This document shows, piece after piece, positions 26,614-36,790 of a DNA stretch of 64,000 nucleotides (position 1 is its first letter; the number at the start of each line of letters is the position of its first letter). The position numbers and the translations under genes are program-made. The DNA lies in the NCBI GenBank assembly GCA_038527485.1, contig JBCBFT010000025.1, positions 1 to 64,000 of the forward strand. Direction: 5' to 3'. The notes beneath the pieces are model-generated. The model did not search any database. It had not been told where the DNA came from and saw only the letters and a program-made list of their open reading frames with translations. This stretch comes from JALEFZ01 sp038527485. Its GTDB lineage: Bacteria; Bacteroidota; Bacteroidia; J057.

Positions 26614-27365
26614 ATTTGGAATTGGAATTGAACAGGATCACCTTTGGGATAATAGGCACGTTCTTCCACTTCTACCTTCCCTTCCTTGTCTACCATGACT
26701 ACTGTCGAAACGCGCGTGCCATAAATCTCAGACTCAATGAACATTGAAGACAAGCGCTTCTCCCAAATATAGGGAATCCCTGTTTCTGGCAAAACTTCAT
26801 CTGCCGCTGTTTCTCTATTTCTCAGCATCCGAAACAGAGCTTCCTTATCGACTATTTTTCTTTTGCCGACAATTCGTTGGAGTCGTTCTTTGCCTTTGGT
26901 GACCTTCTGCCAGGGGCTATTCATGAGGTGATTGCTCAGTCCATGTACACCAGGAGGCAGTACCTGTAGACCTGATTTGTCTCTATTGGATAGATAATGC
27001 AGATTTTCTAACGCTCCCAAAAGTAAATTAAATCCATTGTACTGAAATACTTTGGGGCTAATTTTTTGGTAGTAGTCTGATACATTACCTGATCCCTCTA
27101 GATAGTCGAGAACAAGTGTCCCCCGCGTGGGGGCATCAGGATCATTGTAGCTTCCCTCTCTGTAGTTAGTCAATGCAGAGAACTTGCCTGTGTTCGAGAG
27201 TCCTAACCAAGTCCCTCCTCCTTTTAAATCCTTGCCAGCTAGTAGTCCTTTGTCCTTCCACCAATCCATACGGGCAGTCGGACGATTGTAAAACTCATCT
27301 CGGTTGGCCGCCATTACCAACGGATACTTGGCAGAAACCTTATAAGCAATTAAAATCAAGCACAT
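26610..27365 (-). CDS. NRDE (TANGO2-like) family protein
   Basis: A 251-residue protein that begins with catalytic-looking Cys2 (MCLILIAYK) and carries the name-giving motif ANRDEFYNRPT at about 19-29, then GGGTWLGLSNTGKFSALTNYRE. Mammalian TANGO2 is linked to heme or lipid handling, but the bacterial function is not established. There is no signal peptide. It is the first gene of a two-gene unit with the CotH-like protein. Confidence 0.88.
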   Translation of the reverse strand: MCLILIAYKVSAKYPLVMAANRDEFYNRPTARMDWWKDKGLLAGKDLKGGGTWLGLSNTGKFSALTNYREGSYNDPDAPTRGTLVLDYLEGSGNVSDYYQKISPKVFQYNGFNLLLGALENLHYLSNRDKSGLQVLPPGVHGLSNHLMNSPWQKVTKGKERLQRIVGKRKIVDKEALFRMLRNRETAADEVLPETGIPYIWEKRLSSMFIESEIYGTRVSTVVMVDKEGKVEVEERAYYPKGDPVQFQFQI

Positions 27366-27558
27366 AAATCATCATCTAATCCATCATTCATTTCAGAGCC
27401 ATTCCTCTTTTCCCAGTCCCCTCTACTGTCCTTCTATTGATCCATATATTGAGACTTTGTACTCTTTCACTGAATAAATTTGAACCTTAATAAATGAAAC
27501 TAACGATATATTTTATTCAAAAAAAGAAAAAAAATGGACCGTCGGAATATCTAGATAC

Positions 27559-29970
27559 TTAAGATTTCGTTTGTTCTTCTAATATTTCGAACCTACGGGT
27601 AATCTGTTTTCCATTTTGATCGATCCAAGTAATAGTATGCTCTCCAGGGGGAGGTGACAATGCCATCTGATGTATCTGACGGGTCTCACCAATAAAAGTC
27701 GCGTCTAGATGCCAAAAAATTTTCATATTCTCTTCTTGATGTGCTACCTCAAATATAGCTTTCTCCGTCGAACCATCCAGTTTACGTGGCAGATAAATCT
27801 CTGCATCTACTGTAGGATAAATCACTTGCATATTGCCTACATCTGTGGCTCCGCTCTGGCAATCGGTTCTAAAGGTAGGAAGCCCTACGTAATCCGCATG
27901 TAAATCTCGATAGTACATCTCTTCAATGGGCGGCAAAACAAAATACGTCCTCTGTACCATCTCTAAGGGGGAAGCACAGTTACTATTGACCCTTTTGATG
28001 CTGTCAGGATCTATCAAAATCTGCTGGTGATAAGGACAACGCAGGGTAGAATAGCCTGAGGCAGGTATGGGTTTTAATGATTGCTGGGGACAAATATCAG
28101 AGGCAAGGTGCCCACTCTTGTGACAAATCATACGCTCCTCCATCTCTGCCTCTGGCCTTGTAAACCAAGACTGTGACTCTCCAATGACGTCCCAGACATC
28201 AAATAGGATAGGAGCTGCTGCCTGAGAACCAATCAACTCGGGCCTTCCTTCTCCGTCTGCATTTCCGACCCAGACACCCACGACATAATCTGGGGTACAC
28301 CCAATCGCCCATGCATCTCGAAATCCATAACTGGTTCCTGTCTTCCAAGCAATTTTGCGAGAGGACGAAAATCGCTGCCAGTTCTGCTCCTCATATGGCC
28401 TGCTCACCTGGATCATCGCCTCAAAGGTAGCCCAAATACTTGCTACAGAAAGTGGGCCATGGGCTTTCATGGACTGAAGATCTGCATAGGGACTATCTCC
28501 TTGTAGGTAGCTCGAAGGCTGGTAAGCCTGTGGATGGTATCGTTGGCCCCACCCTTCAAAGTGCTTGAGCGATCGAGCCATTCCCGCATAAGTAGAGACC
28601 AACTCTTCGAGGGTGGCTTCTCCCCCTCCCAGTACCAGCGTCAAGCCATAGTCATCGGGACTTCGGTCAAACGTCGTCAACCCTATATCTTCTAGCTTGT
28701 CCTGAAATCTTGCCACACCATATTCGCTGAGCATGCGGATGGCAGGAATGTTTAGAGAGCGAGACAAGGCCTCACTCGCAGGTACAACGCCTTTGAATTT
28801 CCGATCAAAGTTGGCAGGCTTATAGCCTCCAAAACGAGACGGGATGTCAGACACTAGCATATCAGGTAGCAGTTCCCCCTCTGATAGCATAGAGGCATAT
28901 AAAAATGGCTTAAGTATGCTGCCTGTACTTCGTCTAGAAGAGACAATATCCACAGCACTATGATGCTCGGGATCGGTACTGGTGACATTGCCCACGTAGG
29001 TTTTGATCTCACCTGTACTGACTTCGACCACCAACACAGCGGCATTGTGGATGCCAGAGAGCTTAAACCTTTGATGGTATCTATCTACGATTTCATTGAT
29101 CCTACTTTGCCACTGTGCATTGAGAGTAGAGGCCACTAAGTGCTGATCACGCCTAGCGTTTTGGTGTACACGCTCTAGTAAATGAGGGGCTAACTGAGGT
29201 AAAGACTTGGGTTTCAATGGCAAAGCTTCTGCCAGCGAAAGCTGTACATCAAGGGAATCCAAAGACAGATTTTCTGCCATTTGATGTATGAGTCTATCTC
29301 TTTTGGCACGGAGCAAATCCCGATTCTTCCCAGGGTGAATCATGCTGGGCGCGTTGGGTAGCACCGCTAGAGCGGCAGACTCAGCCAAAGAAAGCTGACG
29401 AGCACTCCGTCCAAAATACTTCCAGGCAGCGGCCTCCAAACCCACAACATTCCCCCCAAAAGGTGCATGGGAAGCATACAAAGCCAATATTTCTTTTTTT
29501 GAGTAGCGCAATTCTAATCGAGTAGCCCAAATAACCTCAATTAGTTTCTCCCAAATTGTCCTGGATTTTCCTTTTCGTGCCAATCGGATCACCTGCATGC
29601 TCAAGGTGCTTCCCCCACTGACGACTTCACCAGCCGCCAAGTTGAGGCGGATGGCGCGTGCCATTGCTAAGGGATCGACCCCAGGATGATAGTAGAATCG
29701 CTTATCTTCAAATGTGAGTATGGCATCTTCAAAGGCCGTGGGAACCACCTCTATGGGAGGAAAGCGCCATTGTCCATCTCTTGCAATTCGCGCCCCCATG
29801 AGCTGACCTTCTTCGTCAATCAACACTGTGGATTCAGGATCTGAAAATAACGGGTCAGGGAGACAATTGGCGTACCAGATCGACAAAGCAAGGACCCCCA
29901 CACTCAAGATTCCCCAGCGCCGCCAAGGAATCATTTTACGAAGTGTATATTTGATATGTGTAAAGCCCAT
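27559..29970 (-). CDS. pbpC: Penicillin-binding protein 1C
   Basis: An 803-residue bifunctional peptidoglycan synthase. A membrane anchor (about 18-36) is followed by a GT51 transglycosylase domain (about 55-220) with the catalytic Glu in FEDKRFYYHPGVD and GGSTLSMQVIRL. The transpeptidase domain (about 300-570) has the nucleophile Ser in RRSTGSILKP, the SLN motif in SRSLNIPAIR, and KTGTS. A C-terminal BiPBP_C domain (about 710-795) is characteristic of PBP1C. In Bacteroidota and proteobacteria pbpC often follows an alpha-2-macroglobulin gene; here the upstream neighbour (32-base gap) is instead a giant lamin-tail protein. Confidence 0.95.
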   Translation of the reverse strand: MGFTHIKYTLRKMIPWRRWGILSVGVLALSIWYANCLPDPLFSDPESTVLIDEEGQLMGARIARDGQWRFPPIEVVPTAFEDAILTFEDKRFYYHPGVDPLAMARAIRLNLAAGEVVSGGSTLSMQVIRLARKGKSRTIWEKLIEVIWATRLELRYSKKEILALYASHAPFGGNVVGLEAAAWKYFGRSARQLSLAESAALAVLPNAPSMIHPGKNRDLLRAKRDRLIHQMAENLSLDSLDVQLSLAEALPLKPKSLPQLAPHLLERVHQNARRDQHLVASTLNAQWQSRINEIVDRYHQRFKLSGIHNAAVLVVEVSTGEIKTYVGNVTSTDPEHHSAVDIVSSRRSTGSILKPFLYASMLSEGELLPDMLVSDIPSRFGGYKPANFDRKFKGVVPASEALSRSLNIPAIRMLSEYGVARFQDKLEDIGLTTFDRSPDDYGLTLVLGGGEATLEELVSTYAGMARSLKHFEGWGQRYHPQAYQPSSYLQGDSPYADLQSMKAHGPLSVASIWATFEAMIQVSRPYEEQNWQRFSSSRKIAWKTGTSYGFRDAWAIGCTPDYVVGVWVGNADGEGRPELIGSQAAAPILFDVWDVIGESQSWFTRPEAEMEERMICHKSGHLASDICPQQSLKPIPASGYSTLRCPYHQQILIDPDSIKRVNSNCASPLEMVQRTYFVLPPIEEMYYRDLHADYVGLPTFRTDCQSGATDVGNMQVIYPTVDAEIYLPRKLDGSTEKAIFEVAHQEENMKIFWHLDATFIGETRQIHQMALSPPPGEHTITWIDQNGKQITRRFEILEEQTKS

Positions 29971-30002
29971 TATTGCCTTTCTCTCCTTGTATTATCTCAT
30001 TC

Positions 30003-33000
30003 TTAAAATTCATCTGCCAAAACAGCCACACGCCGATATCTCCTCCTCGTGCCTGTATCTTGATCAAATACTTCAAACAATACGATGTACATCCCGACGT
30101 CTGCTTTACTTCCGTCTTCTTCAAATCCATCCCAGATCAATAAGCCTTCGCCTGTCCCAAGCAGGGTATTTTGCTGAAGCGTTCGGATTTTCCGTCCATA
30201 GGTATCATGAATCGTCACAATGATATTGGCCCCAGGAAAGCTCAAATTATATCGAATGGCCATGTTATCATCGCGGCCATCTAGATTGGGTGAAAAAGTA
30301 GGAGGATCTAAAAATACTTCTTCGTCCTCAGGATTTTCTGGAATAAACTGTGAGTTCTCATATCCAGGTGTCCCGTACCCGACGACAGAAGAGGCGGACT
30401 GCCAACTCTCAGGATCTTGGGTAGGTGTCTCCGTCGAAATACGTTCTAGGGCCACGCCATCGTCATCAAAAAGCGTAGGATAATGGTAGTCGTCTTCGTA
30501 GAAAAATTGATCTACTGCCGTCGAATCATTTTTAGTAAAAATTACCGCTTCTCCTTTGCTGTCATCATAAGAAGGGAATCCCTCCATTTCCAAGAACTTT
30601 GCCTCTAAGGGTGGTAAGTATTGCAAACGCTGGAATGCTTCATCTCTTGTCAGACACAAGATCTCACCTGGAAGGATAATATTGGAGCGCGTAGAGACTG
30701 GATCTGCATTGAAAATCTCACGAGTTTCGGGATCTACTTCCCCCAGCATGAGATCGTCCAAGTCTATCACTTTCTGAGAAGCATTGATGATCTCTACGTA
30801 GTCACTTCCTCCCGAGACAGGATTGAACAAAATTTCATTGATCAAAATATCCCCCATGGCTACAGGCTGCGGCAAGCCGAATTCTGCCTCTACTGTCACC
30901 TCATTGCCTGAACAATCAAAGACTCCGAAAGTAAAGACTTGATAGATGCGATTTTCTTCGATAGCAGAGGGCAGCAAAAGGAGGACTTCTGATATGGCTG
31001 CATCTACCACTGTTGCAGCCAATGGATTTCCAATCCCGTTGTTCAGTTCGTATCGTGTGACATCTATCAGAGAAGCCTCATCCATCTGACGATCAAATTT
31101 TAGAGAGATCATGGTAGGTGACAAGACCCTGATAGCCATCAACTCTCCTGTTGCAATTGTTCCGAGATTCCCTCTGACGGTATTTTCTTTACCTGGTGTC
31201 CCTCCTTTCACGTCAAAGGATGCTTGCCAATTTTCAGGAATATTGCATGCGACGATGTTTTGATCGATTCTTTCGAGCGAATAGCCTCCTTCTGCAAAAT
31301 CTGCGTTGCCGTACCACTCATTAGAGTAAAATACAAAGTCCTGTACATTCGTATTGGTAGCACGGAGGTATAGCGAATCCGTCACATTACCTAGTGTGGG
31401 AAAAGTTGATAATCCTCTGACAGTACCGAATGACTCGAACTTGGCTACATCTTCTTCTGCACAGAGGATCACGTATTGTCGAGGAAGCATAAACCCGTCT
31501 CCTAGGTTCACCTCAGTATTGCCATTTTGGTACACCAAGCTGTTGTACGCAATGATCTTCTGTGTCCTGTTAAATATCTCAATATATTCAGCTTCAGGTA
31601 GCCCTACTGGCGGTGTGAAATCCGTGAATATTTCACTAAATATGACATCGTTCTCATCTGGCTCTACAGGGATTCCCAAAGCTGCCGTACCTGCGAGTTC
31701 ATTGCCCGAACAATCTAGCAGACGGGCAAAAGTCAGTCTATAAAGGAAGTTGGGCTGAAGGCTTTCCGTAAAGCTTAAGAGTACAGAGGCATTATCTGCG
31801 GCGAGTGGAATAGCGCGAAAAGGAGTACCAATGCTTAGGTTAATGCTAAAGTTAAATTCCTCCATAAGAGAAGCCGCATCCATCGACTCATTGAACTTCA
31901 AAATGACCTCGTTGCTAGAAATGACTTCTACACCCGATATTTGGGGAGGATCTGTATCTACAAAAACAGCTTTCACACTATTCTCCACACCAGGTGTTCC
32001 TTTGTCTGAGGCATTGGAAGCTCTCCAATTCAACGGATTATTACAATCGACAAAATCAGGATCGATTCTTTCTAGTGTCGCACCATTCCCTGTTCGATTC
32101 GCATTGCGATACCAGCTATCGTCATAGAATACATAATCGATCGCATCTCCAAATTGACTGACCAATCGGATGCTGTCCTGCGTGTTATTGAGAGAAGGAA
32201 AGGAGTTTAGGGGAATCGCGCGGCCAAAAGGATTATAGCTTGCGGTGTCAAAACTCGAGCAAAGGATGAGGTATTCACCAGGAAAAATGATCTGCTCTCC
32301 CAAAGAAGCACTCGAGCTAGCATCTGTTAAGGAAAGCTGTGAAAGGTCAAGGATATCTGAGGTGCGATTCAAAATCTCGACAAACTCTGCATTCGGCAGG
32401 GGCTGCCCCGATTCAGGATCGGGAAATAGCTCTGTGATGACAATCTCAAAAGGCTGGGGCGCTCGGCCTCTAGCCAGAGAAATCGAATCCACCGTCAGCG
32501 TATTCCCACTGCAATCCTGTACATTATTGACAGAGAGGACATAAGGTGTGCCAATGACCAAAGAAGCGGAAAAGACAAGTTCGACACAAAGAAAATCAGG
32601 ACCTTGAGGATTGGCTTGCGTGGGATTTCCGAGTCCATTGTCTAGATTATATTGGGTAGTTACGCCTATACTCGCTTCATCCATCGGCTCATTGAAACAC
32701 AATACTACTGTATTTGTCCCTTGAACCCCTGCAGAAAGTATCTGCGGAGGCACCACATCTGAATCTACCGAGAAGATACCATTCTCTTGTCCGGGTGTTC
32801 CACCAATATTGGAACTCGTCGCTCTCCAATTAGAGATGTCAGGACAGTCGGTATTATCGGGATTGATGAGTTCCAATGAGTAGCCCCCCCCCTCTCTCTC
32901 ATCATCCTGAAACCATGCAGGGAGATAGTCTACTGAGTCGATGAGGATACCTGTACTCGATCGAAGCCCCAGATTATCTCCAGAATTGACGAGCGAAATC

Positions 33001-34223
33001 CAGGAAGAGGGAGAAATGACCGTCCCAAAGTTGGCAAACTGATTAGCTGTTCCAGGAGGCACCAACAAGATATATTCTCCTGGACGGATAGAAGCCTCTG
33101 GCAGTATCCCTTCCGTCGTCCCATTACTTATGGTCCAGCCTCCCAGATCCAGCGCCGAATCACTTCGATTATAGATTTCCAGGTATTCGATATCTGGTAG
33201 GTTGAGGACCACAGGATTGGGATCGGGCATGATCTCATTGATGATGACATCCTTGAAGTCACCTACAGCTGGGATAAAGAAGTCAAACGTAAACGAATCA
33301 GGCCCTGCCTGTGTATTTCCTGCCAAATCTTCCAGATTTTGCACTTCCAACGTGTAGCTCGTCCCGCCCTGAAAAGGATTGGAAAAACTCAGAGAAACCC
33401 TTCGTGGATCTACTCCGTCTAAACTTGCCGAAGCAGGATTGATGGCTCCTGGGTTGAGTACATAATTGCTCAGATTCACTACAGAAGCAGAATCAAGAGG
33501 TTCAGAGAAATCTAGGACAATATTTTGTGGATCTATCAACTGTCCCACAAGGAGTTCTGGGGGAATGGTATCCTGAATAATTTCCCCGATAAAGACATCA
33601 TCAAAAAAGAATCTGTCGCGTCGTGTAGAAGAGTGTCTTACCCAGATGCCTGCAAACTGACCACTCGAATAGGTCGCATCAAAGGCCGTCCCCATATCCA
33701 CGAAAAAACCAGCGTTCATTTCCTCCACAGCAAGGCTCCAATTTCCTCCCACATCTCTCAAGACTTTGACTACTGCATCAATACCTGTGGAGATCAATCC
33801 ATCGGGGCCACGAATGAGTTCTGTCGTATCTGTTCCATCCTGCCTGTAAAGACCATAGGTGTCATTGTTCCCATTTTCACCCATTTCTACAAAGTATCCA
33901 TTCAAGGGTCCTTCCAAGTCCGACTGGTCAGAGACGAGGTAGAATCGGATGCGATTATTGGTACTGGGGCTTTCATCGAAACGAATCTTGATACGCCACT
34001 CCGTCTCTGCCACCCTTGTACTGGCAGTCGAAAGATGGATATTATCCTGTCCACTGACGCCATTGGATTGCAATTCTTGTGCGGTGACTTGCCAGAGAGC
34101 AGTCTCGCCGACCCAAGTAGGATTGGTTGTAAAGTCGCCGTCGCTGAAGTCGTCATTGACCTGGGCAAAGAGTGCCAAGCTCCCTCCTAGGAAGATCATG
34201 ATGATGAGTAAGAATCGTTGCAT
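30003..34223 (-). CDS. Giant secreted lamin-tail-domain protein with T9SS-type C-terminus
   Basis: A 1406-residue secreted protein. After a signal peptide (about 1-21) comes a lectin-like jelly-roll (about 22-215), an Ig-like Big_5/SbsA module (about 220-315), and then four lamin-tail (LTD) domains separated by further Ig-like modules. Each LTD starts with a version of I-NEI-DP and contains a YxEIxN motif (EYLEIYNRS, EFVEILNRT, EYIEIFNRT, DYVEIINAS) and ends GTPGxEN. The C-terminus (about 1305-1406) begins FSPNLDGRDD and ends VGMYIVLFEVFD...RRVAVLADEF, resembling the gliding-motility-associated (type B) T9SS sorting domain or a FlgD-like Ig fold. ATG 34223 gives a proper signal peptide. Role is probably surface adhesion or matrix structure (inference). 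Confidence 0.88.
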   Translation of the reverse strand: MQRFLLIIMIFLGGSLALFAQVNDDFSDGDFTTNPTWVGETALWQVTAQELQSNGVSGQDNIHLSTASTRVAETEWRIKIRFDESPSTNNRIRFYLVSDQSDLEGPLNGYFVEMGENGNNDTYGLYRQDGTDTTELIRGPDGLISTGIDAVVKVLRDVGGNWSLAVEEMNAGFFVDMGTAFDATYSSGQFAGIWVRHSSTRRDRFFFDDVFIGEIIQDTIPPELLVGQLIDPQNIVLDFSEPLDSASVVNLSNYVLNPGAINPASASLDGVDPRRVSLSFSNPFQGGTSYTLEVQNLEDLAGNTQAGPDSFTFDFFIPAVGDFKDVIINEIMPDPNPVVLNLPDIEYLEIYNRSDSALDLGGWTISNGTTEGILPEASIRPGEYILLVPPGTANQFANFGTVISPSSWISLVNSGDNLGLRSSTGILIDSVDYLPAWFQDDEREGGGYSLELINPDNTDCPDISNWRATSSNIGGTPGQENGIFSVDSDVVPPQILSAGVQGTNTVVLCFNEPMDEASIGVTTQYNLDNGLGNPTQANPQGPDFLCVELVFSASLVIGTPYVLSVNNVQDCSGNTLTVDSISLARGRAPQPFEIVITELFPDPESGQPLPNAEFVEILNRTSDILDLSQLSLTDASSSASLGEQIIFPGEYLILCSSFDTASYNPFGRAIPLNSFPSLNNTQDSIRLVSQFGDAIDYVFYDDSWYRNANRTGNGATLERIDPDFVDCNNPLNWRASNASDKGTPGVENSVKAVFVDTDPPQISGVEVISSNEVILKFNESMDAASLMEEFNFSINLSIGTPFRAIPLAADNASVLLSFTESLQPNFLYRLTFARLLDCSGNELAGTAALGIPVEPDENDVIFSEIFTDFTPPVGLPEAEYIEIFNRTQKIIAYNSLVYQNGNTEVNLGDGFMLPRQYVILCAEEDVAKFESFGTVRGLSTFPTLGNVTDSLYLRATNTNVQDFVFYSNEWYGNADFAEGGYSLERIDQNIVACNIPENWQASFDVKGGTPGKENTVRGNLGTIATGELMAIRVLSPTMISLKFDRQMDEASLIDVTRYELNNGIGNPLAATVVDAAISEVLLLLPSAIEENRIYQVFTFGVFDCSGNEVTVEAEFGLPQPVAMGDILINEILFNPVSGGSDYVEIINASQKVIDLDDLMLGEVDPETREIFNADPVSTRSNIILPGEILCLTRDEAFQRLQYLPPLEAKFLEMEGFPSYDDSKGEAVIFTKNDSTAVDQFFYEDDYHYPTLFDDDGVALERISTETPTQDPESWQSASSVVGYGTPGYENSQFIPENPEDEEVFLDPPTFSPNLDGRDDNMAIRYNLSFPGANIIVTIHDTYGRKIRTLQQNTLLGTGEGLLIWDGFEEDGSKADVGMYIVLFEVFDQDTGTRRRYRRVAVLADEF

Positions 34224-34294
34224 AGGTTGGTGCAATTATCCAGAATTAGGATGGAATAGATGTATATTTTTTAGTAATCGTCGATGTAGGTGTA

Positions 34295-34693
34295 CTATTC
34301 GCAGCAAGGATAGTCAAATATGCGCAAGGTGTTCCCCCTTTTTACAGTCAACGTCATTTCTCCACTTTTCTTGAATATACTGTCCCCGACGCGAATCCAT
34401 GAAGCGAAATTATTTTCTTCGGGGCATTGACAGATCAAGAAATAAGCTGGAACCTGGATATCCAGCTCAATCTCGTATCGACATTCTTCCCTTTCCTTGA
34501 CTTCCTGAATCTCACTTGCATAACTCAATGGCTGAATTTGATCTACCAACCATTCCTCACAAGTTGTTCCTTCTTTTTGGTTTTTGTAAAAGTAGTATCC
34601 TCCCGTCACGAAAAAAGTCAGAAAGCCTATCCCAATGGTGAGATAGGCCATCCCATAGACAATGCGACGATATCTAGGTGTGTGATCGAACAT
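34295..34693 (-). CDS. Hypothetical single-pass membrane protein
   Basis: A 132-residue protein with a basic N-terminus (DHTPRYRR), one membrane helix (about 15-36) and a small extracytoplasmic domain with six cysteines, including a CQC and a terminal CC pair, that could form disulfides. No family was recognised. The gap to the lamin-tail gene is 71 bases on the same strand, so cotranscription is possible. Confidence 0.5.
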   Translation of the reverse strand: MFDHTPRYRRIVYGMAYLTIGIGFLTFFVTGGYYFYKNQKEGTTCEEWLVDQIQPLSYASEIQEVKEREECRYEIELDIQVPAYFLICQCPEENNFASWIRVGDSIFKKSGEMTLTVKRGNTLRIFDYPCCE

Positions 34694-34841
34694 GGGTTTG
34701 AGAGAAATGAAATAAAAATAATTTGAGCTTTATTCAGCAGATTTCTTATGCTCCAAATACCGTCTATTTGTATCCTGAATGTCGAGCCTTTAAATTTTGA
34801 GGTCCAAAGAACTCCTTTACTTTCCCAACATCTCCCCTATG

Positions 34842-35999
34842 TTACTCCATCCAAGACTTGAAGTACTCCTTCATCTCGATTTCCATGGAATGATCTGTCA
34901 GCCATAAGGGTTTGAACGTATCGACCATCACAGCAATTTCTTCTGTCTCCTTCGCCCCGATACTCGCCTCTACTGTCCCTGGATGCGGGCCATGCGGGAT
35001 CCCTTGTGGATGCAAGGTAATGTTTCCTACATCGATTCCTTTTCTACTCATGAAATTTCCCTCCACATAGTACAATAACTCATCTGAATCGATGTTGCTA
35101 TGGTTGTAGGGAGCAGGAATAGCCTGAGGATGATAATCAAACAACCTGGGCACAAAAGAACAGACGACGAAGTTGCGCGCGGCAAAAGTCTGGTGTACGG
35201 GTGGTGGTTGGTGGACGCGACCAGTAATAGGCTCAAAATCGTGAATCGAGAAGATGTAGGGGTAATAAAAGCCGTCCCACCCAATCAAATCGAAAGGATG
35301 GTTGTCCATGATGTAAGGAAAAAGCATATCCTGCTTCTTGATCAAGACTTTAAAGTCGCCTTTTTCATCGAAGGTCTGCAGATTTTGCGGTTCTCGGATG
35401 TCCCGCTCACAAAAGGGCGCATGCTCTAGTAGTTGGCCGTATTTGTTGAGGTAGCGCTTGGGGAATACATAAGGACTGGAAGACTCCACAATCAGTAGCC
35501 GATTGTCCTCGGTGTCAAATTCGATTTGGTAGATGACCCCTCTAGGAATCACGATATAATCTCCATATCCAAAGCGCAATTCGCCAAACATCGACTTGAG
35601 CTTACCTGTTCCTTTATGAATGAATAGAAGCTCATCGCATTGGGCATTTTTATAAAAGTAATCCTCCATACTTTTGCGAGGCGCCGCAGTGGAGATGATG
35701 CAATCGTGATTGAAGAAGAGAAACTTCCTGGCTTGGAGGAAGTCGTCTTCGGGTTGCAGGTCAAACGTCTGGTATGCTCTGTGCTGCATGTTCTTTTCCA
35801 GCGCCTTGACAGGTGCCCAAGGATAGGGTTCCATGACTTCGCGAACGCGTGTAGGAGGGTATACGTGATAAACTAAGGAGTAGATATCTGAAAAACCTTC
35901 TGTACTGACCAATTCTTCTGCATACAACCCTCCATCGGGTTTGCGGAATTGGGTATGTCTTTTATGAGGGATTTTGCCTGAACGGTAGTAGTGAGCCAT
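34842..35999 (-). CDS. hmgA: Homogentisate 1,2-dioxygenase
   Basis: A 385-residue cupin-type non-heme iron dioxygenase that opens the ring of homogentisate in tyrosine/phenylalanine breakdown. The family plan is visible: YRSGKIPHKRHTQFR at the start, LIGWDGFYYPYIFSIHDFEP, the VHQTFAARNFVVCSFVPR segment, and the iron-site region SDELLYYVEG followed by LHPQGIPHGPHPG. ATG 35999 fits homologs (MAHYYRSGK); upstream codons do not. No other homogentisate-pathway gene is in the window, so this step is unlinked from the Phe/Tyr synthesis operon at 10-14 kb. Confidence 0.95.
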   Translation of the reverse strand: MAHYYRSGKIPHKRHTQFRKPDGGLYAEELVSTEGFSDIYSLVYHVYPPTRVREVMEPYPWAPVKALEKNMQHRAYQTFDLQPEDDFLQARKFLFFNHDCIISTAAPRKSMEDYFYKNAQCDELLFIHKGTGKLKSMFGELRFGYGDYIVIPRGVIYQIEFDTEDNRLLIVESSSPYVFPKRYLNKYGQLLEHAPFCERDIREPQNLQTFDEKGDFKVLIKKQDMLFPYIMDNHPFDLIGWDGFYYPYIFSIHDFEPITGRVHQPPPVHQTFAARNFVVCSFVPRLFDYHPQAIPAPYNHSNIDSDELLYYVEGNFMSRKGIDVGNITLHPQGIPHGPHPGTVEASIGAKETEEIAVMVDTFKPLWLTDHSMEIEMKEYFKSWME

Positions 36000-36242
36000 A
36001 ACAATTCTTTTGGGCAAACTAATCAGCACTGGACCGAAAAGCAACCATCAAAGTAGGCACTTTTGCCGTGTGTAAATATTGCCGAAACCATATCCTCCAT
36101 GCAGCCCTTACGTATACATAAGGTATATACAATCAAGCACAGATAAGATCATCTTTTATTAACAGGAACACAAACAACAGTTTACTCAATAGATCGACTA
36201 CCAAATTTAATTTCGCAAAAGACACAGTGTAACAACGAAACA

Positions 36243-36677
36243 ATGAAACAGTTCCTCATTTTCACAATTGTACTTCTTGCCTTCATCCCCCTGTCGGCCC
36301 AAGTAGACATACGATGGCAGGATCTAGAGCGTGTATCTTTTTCCGCATCTGAAAGCGATGGCACAATGGGTTTGGTAGTGGAACCCGATTTTTCTGCCTC
36401 CCTGAAGGCACTCGATGGAAAAAAAGTCAGAATCAAAGGTTTTATGCTTCCCCTTACGGTAGACAACGAGCTATACATTCTCTCTCGTTATCATTTTTCT
36501 AATTGCTTTTTCTGTGGAGGTGCAGGAAAGGAAACGGTCATCCACTTAGAACCCAAAGAAAGTGATTTGAGCTTTGAGCTGGACGAATCCGTCATTGTGA
36601 CAGGTATCTTCCGACTCGTAGATGATCCTCAAGAGCTATGCTTCAAAATCGAGAAGGCACGCATCGATCCAGAATAA
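36243..36677 (+). CDS. Exported DUF3299-like protein with CFFCG motif (paralog 1)
   Basis: A 144-residue protein with a cleavable signal peptide (about 1-19, ending LSAQ). The mature part begins VDIRWQDLERVSF and has GKKVRIKGFMLPL, then NCFFCGGAGKETVIHL around residue 95. The layout resembles DUF3299-type envelope proteins with a Cys-x-x-Cys site. A paralog with the same layout is at 39070-39504. A thiol or metal role is inference. A terminator shared with fbaA follows. Confidence 0.7.
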   Translation: MKQFLIFTIVLLAFIPLSAQVDIRWQDLERVSFSASESDGTMGLVVEPDFSASLKALDGKKVRIKGFMLPLTVDNELYILSRYHFSNCFFCGGAGKETVIHLEPKESDLSFELDESVIVTGIFRLVDDPQELCFKIEKARIDPE

Positions 36678-36710
36678 ATTTGCCTGCTCATCAACATCAA
36701 AAGATAGAAA

Positions 36711-36740
36711 ACCCAGCTTTATTCGAGCTGGGTCTTTCAT
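36711..36740. terminator. Bidirectional terminator between CFFCG paralog 1 and fbaA
   Basis: ACCCAGCT at 36711-36718 pairs with AGCTGGGT at 36726-36733. CTTTC follows on the plus strand and TTTTCTATCTTTT on the minus strand, so it can serve both convergent genes. Confidence 0.75.
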
Positions 36741-36790
36741 TTATATATCTTTCTAGAGGTCTTTCGAACTTTCTGTTAGATGTATTCCTC

